Below the pieces are notes generated by a model. It was given only the letters and a program-made list of their open reading frames with translations. It ran no database searches and was not told the DNA's origin. Shown here piece after piece: positions 23,227 to 64,000 of a stretch of 64,000 nucleotides of DNA (positions within the stretch are counted from its first letter, which is position 1; each line of letters begins with the position of its first letter). The stretch spans positions 72,242,698 through 72,306,697 of the forward strand of contig OX375877.1 in assembly GCA_947359465.1 (NCBI GenBank), written 5' to 3'. A program made the translations under genes and the position numbers. This DNA is from Metellina segmentata. Taxonomy: Eukaryota > Arthropoda > Arachnida > Araneae > Tetragnathidae.

Positions 23227-24444
23227 TCACTGTGAAATTAGGCCGGATATTTCCCTCTCATAGAAAGTCTTCGGTTGCTGCAAGAACCAATTTCGAACCT
23301 CCTCCTGCACTTCATCGTCCGACAGAAATCTTCTTCCACGTAAATGTTTTTTGAGTTCTCCAAATGCATGAAAATTGCAGGGAGATAGATCAGGACTGTA
23401 AGGGGAATGGTTTAGGACCTCCCATTTAAATTTCACCAGCTGATCTTTGACGGCATTTGCTGTATGGGGACGGGCGTTATCGTGGAAGAGAATAACGCAG
23501 CGAGACAGTTTGCCAGGCCTTTATGATTTGATTGCCTTTCGCAAATTGGTCAGTGTCTCTTGATAACGGGCTGCGTTAATTTTGGCGCCTTATGGCAGGT
23601 AATTGGTAATTTGTTATTTACGTCGTTCTGGAGCAACACAACGGGCTATTGACGACGGTCCGGGATCAATCCCTTAAGGGAAAGATTCGAGGACAACACC
23701 TCGTAATTTTGAACCACGGTGAGATGACGAAGCAACACCCCTTTAGACAGGAACTCGATGAGTAGTGGTCCGTGTTGGTCGAAAAAAAATGTTAACATGA
23801 CTGTGCCCCCACTTCTGCGAACGGCCTTGCTTTTTTTTTGGCGATGTGGTACCTGTGTGTTTTTATTAAAGACCTTGGCGCTTTGATTCCGATTCATAAT
23901 GGTGACAACAACTCTTGTCCCTCGTAGCAATGTTGGACAAGAAATTTGCACCTTCGTCCGCAAAACGGTACAGAAATTCCAATGACATGCCCATGCGAAA
24001 GGCTTCTTGTGCTGCTTCCAAATGATGAGGAACCCATTTCACGCAGACTTTACAGTACTGCAGCGTGTTCTTGATAATGGTATGAACTGCACCGACACTT
24101 GTTAATATTTTCCGCTATGTTAGAAACACTTAGGCGTCGATGTTGACGAATCAACTCATCCACTTTAGCAACAATGACATCACTAATTCGCTTTCGAGCT
24201 CCAGGTCGTTCGTCATCTGCTAGTGATACTCGGCCTTCGTGAAAACGTATGCACCACAGCTTCACTCTGGAAAGAGACATGTAATGTTCTCCGTAAACAA
24301 AAGACATTCACCTTTGAATTTCCGTTCCTCCACATCATTCTGCCGAAGGAATCGCACTACGCCTCGTTTCCTCTTTTGATGCTTCCTTTTAAAAGTGCGA
24401 ACATGAAATGTGTTTAGGAAGGCGCTTGATCGCGTATACCTCAC
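23227..24444 (-). pseudogene. mariner transposase pseudogene split by a SINE
   Basis: On the - strand: an N-terminal part (24444-24050) with GVVRFLRQND, then VYGEHYMSLSRVKLWC and FHEGRVSLADDERPG in shifted frames. The middle (23963-23760) has TLLRGTRVVVTIMNRNQ and SGGTVMLTFFFDQHGPLLIEFL. The C-terminal part (about 23525-23227) has the catalytic block HDNARPHTANAVKDQL and NHSPYSPDLSPCNFH. At least one frameshift and a SINE insertion at 23598-23745 break it. Clear terminal repeats were not found. Confidence 0.88.
23598..23745 (-). mobile_element. 5'-truncated SINE inside the mariner
   Basis: Tail and core of the SINE (GGTAATTGGTAAT to GATGACGAAGCAACACC). The flanks CCTTATGGCAGG and CCTTTAGACAGG agree at 9 of 12 bases and may be a worn TSD. 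A - strand ORF (23963-23646) reads from mariner straight into SINE sequence. Confidence 0.75.
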
Positions 24445-24596
24445 CTTTTTCCACTAGCCGCGACACACACGCCCTCTTACGTCAATGACGGGTACGGAAT
24501 GGTTTCTACATTAGTTCGCCGTATTTCCCCACAATACTTCTAAATTTTAAATAGACGATTTTCCGATTTTCTGTATCAGGCTCCGGCTTGTTATTT

Positions 24597-24895
24597 ATTG
24601 AATGAACTTTATAATTAACGTCGCATTGGAGTAACACCATTGGTGACGCTCCGGGATCAATTCTCAAGTGAAATATTCGAGGACAACAGTACGTGACTTT
24701 CAACTACGATTAGATGACGAGGTCAACACCTAAGCTGGCAGCCACGCTCAAAACTTCCACATCACGCCAACTTGAGGACATTTGGGTGCACCAGCCGGCA
24801 TGTGCATGATGGTCTTTGACTGGACCAAGTTTCGAACTCGTAACCTTCCAGTTTCTAATCCGTTGGTCTACCAACAGAGCTACCAGGTTCACACG
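24597..24895 (-). repeat. tRNA-headed SINE, diverged, with a different head
   Basis: The head on the - strand is GGTAGCTCTGTTGGTAGACC with GAGTTCGAAACTTGG as box B, unlike the GGTTAAGGTG head of the copies at 12268 and 15525. The core body is shared (CACCTAAGCTGGCAGCC on the + strand). Confidence 0.8.
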
Positions 24896-25035
24896 ATTTT
24901 TCTTAAATTAAGATCAAAGGAAAGGTAATTGATTAATTCCCCACCAAATGTTGCAATTGAATTTTGGGAAGTCTATAAGTTTTAGGTTTATCAGAATGAG
25001 AGGCATTTTCGTACCGAAGGCCTACTATAGTTATA

Positions 25036-25839
25036 CAGTAGATTCGGGTTTTTACGAACCTCCAATTTACGAACTGCACGTTTTTTGCGACCTAGTACTT
25101 TCGTCCCGTATAGTATCCCATAGAAATAATGTTAATTTCTCCTACTATTTACGAACCAAAATTACATATTCTCTCTTTTTTACGAACTCAGTTTCCTCAC
25201 TTTCGTTTCATTGTTTTCCTTTAGACAGGTAAAATTTGACGGGAAAGCGTGAAATTTCTTCTGACTGGTTAGACTTTTTACCTCACATGTTGATTCGAGG
25301 GGAGTAAAAATCCATAAGAGCAATTCCGATCTCAGTCAGTGCAGATAATGCCTTGATCCAGGAACTTCGTCGAAGAGATCCTCAAATTCGTGAAAACCTT
25401 AATTTTATGATGTTCTGATTGTGGACGAGAATGTTCAAGCGCGCACAGAGGAGATATCGGATGATGAAATCATTAATCAGGTGTTGAACGAGAATGCCGA
25501 AGAACAATCCGATGAAGAAGAATGCGTAGAGGTCATCCCAAGGCCAACTATCAAAGAAGCCACGGAATGGTTGTATGGACTTATCGGTTCTTTGAAGCAG
25601 ATGACATTTTTTAGATGTTTAACAGGCATCAACTCTATGGAATTGTATGTTTACCGAAGTGCTGTCATGAAGAAAATGAATATAGCTTGGTTATTTTTGG
25701 AATCGCCTGATGATTGAATAAAAGTTAGTGAAAGTTGCATTAATATATATATTTTTTAAATCCCATTCCCATTTACGAACTTAAGATTTTACGAACTTGT
25801 TTTTGGTCTCCACGAGTTCGTAAAAACGCGAGTCCATTG
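25036..25839 (+). mobile_element. pogo/Tigger-like deletion derivative with TIRs
   Basis: TA at 25034-25035 and 25840-25841 flank an 804-bp element. Ends: CAGTAGATTCGGGTTTTTAC at the left and CAATGGACTCGCGTTTTTAC on the reverse of the right end. Subterminal TTTACGAAC words recur in both arms. It keeps only the C-terminal end of a transposase. Confidence 0.85.
25421..25717 (+). pseudogene. Acidic C-terminal fragment of a pogo/Tigger-type transposase
   Basis: 99 codons ending in TGA. There is an acidic stretch (EISDDEIINQVLNEN, EEQSDEEECVEV), then RPTIKEATEWLYGL. An acidic segment with a RPT..EA...L motif is seen at the C-terminus of Tigger/Jerky-type transposases. The DNA-binding and catalytic parts are absent. 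Confidence 0.65.
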
Positions 25840-25984
25840 TACTACTATACAGTCTCTCATTTGCCCAACGCTTTTCCGTGGTGAATTTATCATTATAATT
25901 ACTTGTACATTCCAATTATGTTTCGATATTTCGCTCATCAATGTTTAGCAGATGCACGTGCACATTAAATCAAGCAAAAATATA

Positions 25985-26245
25985 GAGGCCCCGAGGTAGC
26001 TCGGTAGATAGAGTAACGGAATAGCGCACACAATCGAAGGATTGCGAATTCGAATCCCACCAATGACCGTCGTGTACAAAGGGGGATGTTACACTTTAAA
26101 TCTGTCGTGGCCTCAAATGTCCCCACATTAGCGTGGTGTGGATCTTTGGACAGCTCAAGTGTGACCTCGTCATCTGACAATGGTTCAAAATTACGTGAGG
26201 TTGTTCTAGGATCTTTCCTTTCGAGCTTGAGCCTGGACCGCCAAA
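25985..26245 (+). repeat. tRNA-headed SINE with a third head type
   Basis: Head GGTAGCTCGGTAGATAGAG with GAATTCGAATCCC as box B, then the shared core (CCTCAAATGTCCCCACATTA, CATCTGACAATGGTTCAAAA). The tail is lost after about 26240. Confidence 0.8.
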
Positions 26246-26394
26246 TTCTCTTTTCGCGCCATTTGCGATAAATATTCTATCGAAGAAAACGTACTTGGTG
26301 TAAAAAAAGTAAATTTTGTAACACAAAATAGACGTTACTCGATACAACCATTTATTAATTACCTATATTCCATTTATGTATGAAAACAAGGTAC

Positions 26395-26600
26395 TTCAGA
26401 ACGGAGAAGCGTTTGCGGCGAACTGCGGCGCCGTGGGGAACTGCGGTACAAATTGCACTCAAGTTGGACGTCCGTTGCCTCAGCGGCGCCGGTGGCGTGT
26501 GTGCGCTACTCCATTGGATCTAACGTATCTCAGACCACACCTGCGTTGCAGCAGCGGCACCGCGCGTTGAAAAATCGGATGTGTGCAACGGGCCTTACTC
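26395..26600. other. GC-rich island of unknown origin
   Basis: About 200 bp rich in GCGGCG and GCGCCG in otherwise AT-rich DNA. It may be the end of a Harbinger-type or other DNA element, or a displaced promoter. No gene can be assigned. Confidence 0.4.
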
Positions 26601-26699
26601 AATGCAAGCTTATTCAATGTCGCTTGCATTGAAAGCAACTGTAAACTTTAGCTGTTGTGTCCGTAAAAGGTTTCCTTGTGTTGATACCCATTTTGCTTG

Positions 26700-27040
26700 A
26701 AGGTAGGTAGGTTCTTTAATTAACGTCATACTGGAGCAATACAACGGGCTATTGACGTCTGTCCAGAATCAATTCCCTAAGGGTTTTCGCAAAATGTGGT
26801 AACCTTTCAGTTTTTGCACTTTTCATCCAGTTTTAAGGCAACCCTATACAGAAATTTTTTTGTAATGCTTCGTTTGTTGGATTTACGTTGATTCGGGTAT
26901 TTTTTTGTTGATTCTTTCAAGCAAGTTGCACTTTTATTTTGTTCTATTAGGGTTAAACCATCTCGAATTTTGCGTTTGAAAGTAGTATTTTAAAAGTAAA
27001 GTAAAATATCAGATATATAAATAGAAATAGTTCTTAAAAC
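26700..27040. repeat. SINE tail fragment plus repeat C-related DNA
   Basis: 26712-26795 is a SINE tail (TTAATTAACGTCATACTGGA, ACAACGGGCTATTGACG). It is followed by GTGGTAACCTTTCAGTTTTT and TTTTAAGGCAACCCTA, also present near 34822-34885. The words TTGCTTGAAGGTAGG and TAGGTTCTTTAATTAAC recur at 27359-27392. Confidence 0.55.
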
Positions 27041-27044
27041 AAGA

Positions 27045-27285
27045 AATAACTTTTTTAATACAATGCAACAAATTGTACTTGCAAATCATCTAATTTTTCT
27101 GAGTAGTATTTACTCTGAACATGTCCGTTATTTTGCGTTGTTTCATCAATTAGGTCCAGGTTTAACTCCTTGGTTTTTAAAAATTGTCGGAAACATATAA
27201 AAAAGTAAAGGGGGAAAAAAATGCCGCTTGGAAAAACGTCCAGATTTTGGACGTCAGGTTTTGGGACTTTGTACTGTACATAGGC
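27045..27285 (-). repeat. Inverted partial copy of repeat C
   Basis: The reverse of this segment matches 28155-28350: GTCCAAAATCTGGACGTTTT, TTGATGAAACAACGCAAAAT, AACGGACATGTTCAGAGT. It therefore forms a loose inverted pair with the copy downstream. Confidence 0.7.
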
Positions 27286-27296
27286 GTAACCAAGGG

Positions 27297-27318
27297 GAGG
27301 GGGGGGGGGCCCCCCTCC
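27297..27318. repeat. G-run followed by C-run
   Basis: An uninterrupted run of about a dozen G (to 27310) followed directly by a run of C. It is prone to slippage and assembly error. Confidence 0.8.
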
Positions 27319-27577
27319 ATTCAGTTTAGAAATTTTTTTTGCTAATATATATGCCCATTTTGCTTGAAGGTAGGTAGGTTCTTTAATTAACATCATATAT
27401 ATATACTACTGTATAACTAATCTCATTAGTTCTTATCTTTTTGCAATACTGTTTGATGAGAGCATATATTTAGTAACTCTAAAGATATATTTCAGTAACT
27501 TATATCAAAAATACTTGATGGCGTTTGTCTAGGAAATACTGAAAATTTACAACGCTTAGGAACCAAAATGAGGGTGA

Positions 27578-28499
27578 CACTGGACCATATCCGGGTGGGC
27601 ACTTAGTACAGTGGTTTATACGCATGGAAGCCAACGGTGATTGTGCCTCACTGGCAGGCGGAAGGGGGGGGGGGACATGCATTATACACTGTGACTTATC
27701 TCCAAAAATTTCTTTCCGGTACAGTGGTTTATACGCATGGAACCCAATGGTGACTGTGTCTTGCCGGCAGGCAGTGGTCGTGCGTTATACGCTGTGACTT
27801 ATCTATAAAAAATTCCTCCCGGTAAAGTAGTTTATACGCATTGAAACCTTGTACATTATACGCTGTGACTTATTTCAAAAATATTCTTTCTGGTATCGTG
27901 GTTGCAAAAAAAATCCTAATTTTCGATTCCATATCTTCATCTCTGACCAAGAATACCCCCAAAGAGATGGCCACATAATGCCAAGTAAATTTCTAGAATA
28001 ATTTTAAATGATATTCCATCTCACTTATGGATAGGAGAACAAACTCCATTACTTTTTTTCTCACTCATCGAAAAATATCTGGTTAATTATCAGGATCATA
28101 GAAAAGGACTAATTTATCTACAAAAAAATCTTTATTTTCAATTCCATATGCAGTACAAAGTTCCAAATCCGGACGTTTTGCTTACCGGTGATTTTTTTCT
28201 TTTTTTTACATCATTCAGTTAATTTGAAAAATACAATTTAAACCTGGACTTAATTGATGAAACAACGCAAAATAACGGACATATTCGGAGTCAATACCAC
28301 GCAGAATAATAAAAATATTTGCAAGTAAAATTTGTTGTTTTGTATTAAATATATTTCGTTTTCCTTTTTAAAAAAATTATTCCCATTTGTGTAATGTATG
28401 CAAAGGTTATGGCTATATGGCGGCCACATTGGAATCCATCTTGGATTTGCTTGAAGTGGCGGCCATCTTCATTTGGCGACTAACGTATCAGATACTACA
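27578..28499 (+). repeat. Repeat C, copy 1 (includes three tandem subunits)
   Basis: The first 320 bp hold three degenerate units of about 100-125 bp. Each has a TTATACGCATGGAA block and a GTTATACGCTGTGACTTAT block. The rest matches 35900-36570, ending with GGCGGCCATCTT and CTAACGTATCAGATACTAC. No coding content was recognised. The copy ends 490 bp before the kinesin start codon. Confidence 0.8.
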
Positions 28500-28989
28500 T
28501 CTTCACCAGCTTCACGATGTCATTGAGCGTAATCAAATCCACTGATCGACCTGGCGTGATTTCCCACAACAATGCATTCCAAAATCAAAATTGGCTTCAA
28601 TCGTACTCCCATGCCAAAATTTTTTCGAGCCAAGACGACAAAATCTATAGTAACATAGACGGAGACGCTACCTTTCGCTCCCGAAAGCAACTTTCGTTCT
28701 GTTTCAAATGGTTTCTGCAGTGCGCGAGAGTTTTCAGCGCAGCTCGAAAAACTGCCCCTAGGCGAAACTTTCACTCGTTTTTCAATTTTGATTGTTGAGC
28801 TGGTATCCTATCCTGACAGCGCCGCATAGACGTTTTGAAGTAACTAGTTCGTTGCCGGAGAGACGTTACACCACCGTGCGAAGGTGTTGGTGTGGTCAGT
28901 TATTAATTTCCAAATTTGGTTTTTACTGTAGCCTTCTCGAATCAGAGTTTAAAGCGAGTTCCTCCATTCGTATAAATCCTTTGAACGAT
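28500..28989 (+). promoter_or_regulatory. Putative kinesin-13 promoter and 5'UTR
   Basis: CpG-containing sequence between repeat C and the start codon. TCAGTT at 28896-28901 fits an arthropod initiator, 94 bp before the ATG. No TATA box stands out. The reading frame stays open upstream to a TTG at 28792, but no in-frame ATG precedes 28990. The transcription start is not fixed. Confidence 0.45.
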
Positions 28990-63301
<34,312 letters not shown>

Positions 63302-63416
63302 GTAAGTATGAGTGTTTATAAACTAATCACAAAGTTACCTCTTGAAATATCAGTTGAGTTGGAAAACAAAATAAGCTTATTTTCCACCAGTGCTTATTTT
63401 CCATCATATTTAAAAT

Positions 63417-64000
63417 ATGGGTCATCCAGAAAGTTCTGCATTTTTTTAATGATAAATATCAACGAATCAGTTCAAAAACATACAAAAATATTATTGAATC
63501 ACATAAGCACTATTTTGTTCTATGACCTTTTGCCATCTTTCCGGCAGCTGAAAAATTATTAAAAAAATATTATTAGGTTTATTTGTAAAGAAGTTATTGA
63601 GGTGCTATTTGACCAGTCGCCAAAGAATTGAACTCCAGGCTGTTCAGAGAATTGGAGTTGAAAATCTGAGAGGCAAGGTCTGGTGAATATGGGGGTGGGT
63701 GACACAAAACATCTTGCCCTTACTCAATAAGTCTTTGTCTGACATTCATCAAAATGTGGGACCGCGTATTGTCATGCTGAAAGACAACACCTCGACGATT
63801 GGTCAGTTCTTGCCGCTTTGCTTTGATTTCTGCTTTTAACACTGCCATATCAGAATTTTTTTCCCCAAATTTATTGTCTGATTTTGTGGTAATTCATATT
63901 GAACAATTCCTTTGTAAGTCCCATCATACACAAATCATTAATTTTTTGGGATGCAGCCCCCGCTCTCAATGTTACTTGGGAGATTCATTTGGCTTACCCC
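63417..64000 (-). pseudogene. mariner element end and transposase fossil, cut by window
   Basis: A TATGGGTCATCCAGAAAG end resembles a mariner terminal repeat. On the - strand, RRGVVFQHDNTRSHI (near 63770-63810) holds the second catalytic Asp, and PPPYSPDLA follows. Several in-frame stops and shifts make it inactive. It lies in intron 22, and the right side is outside the window. Confidence 0.82.

Noticed and set aside
27297..27318. G-quadruplex from the G-run
   Set aside because: A single uninterrupted G homopolymer followed by C more likely forms a duplex or reflects slippage or assembly error.
28517..28798. 93-codon + ORF and 84-codon - ORF in the kinesin promoter
   Set aside because: They overlap on opposite strands, have no motif, and lie in the promoter/5'UTR block.
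28792..28989. Upstream in-frame extension of the kinesin
   Set aside because: The frame is open, but its first codon is TTG, not ATG, and KIF2 proteins have only a short N-terminus before the DGRIH motif. Treated as 5'UTR.

Overview
This is an AT-rich animal nuclear sequence with split genes, GT-AG introns and many transposons. It has no prokaryotic gene layout. The mix of Tc1/mariner, hAT, pogo and piggyBac-like elements with tRNA-headed SINEs points to an arthropod. From memory, the translated SINE core resembles stray ORFs annotated in orb-weaver spider genomes, so a spider or other chelicerate is my best guess. No search was run.

Two cellular genes are visible. The main one is a kinesin-13 (KIF2A/Klp10A type) on the + strand. 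I traced 22 coding exons from 28990 to 63301. Reading phase is kept across all 21 internal introns, giving 693 codons plus one base. The motor is intact: P-loop, switch I, switch II and the kinesin-13 KVD and KEC motifs. The last coding exon, about 20-25 residues, lies beyond 64000. The second gene, on the - strand, is represented by its first coding exon only (6836 to 6522). It encodes a short cytoplasmic tail, one membrane segment and a short coiled coil, as in type II membrane proteins such as transmembrane collagens. Its other exons must lie left of the window.

Layout: 1-6170 holds degenerate repeats, a TIR-element end, a piggyBac-like MITE and a Tc1 fossil. 6170-7030 holds a SINE, then the membrane-protein exon and its promoter. 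7030-14676 is intergenic, with SINEs, a Tc1 pseudogene, a 500-bp hAT MITE and a possible regulatory block. 14677-19363 is a hAT element holding a second hAT-like element, which itself holds a SINE; each layer has exact target-site duplications (TSDs). 19588-21904 is another hAT fossil with a mariner-type element inside. 23227-28499 holds a mariner split by a SINE, a pogo/Tigger-like element, more SINEs and a long repeat family ending about 490 bp before the kinesin start codon. 28500-64000 is the kinesin gene, whose introns carry an 808-bp TIR element, SINEs, a Tc1 deletion derivative, two hAT fossils, a CR1-like LINE end and a mariner end.

The most notable points are a pair of tandem, same-length, same-phase 51-bp exons in the kinesin (possible alternative splicing), SINEs whose tRNA heads and bodies occur in different combinations, an intronic long-stem hairpin, and the nested insertions dated by TSDs. 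I found no rRNA gene, convincing tRNA gene, CRISPR array or viral gene.
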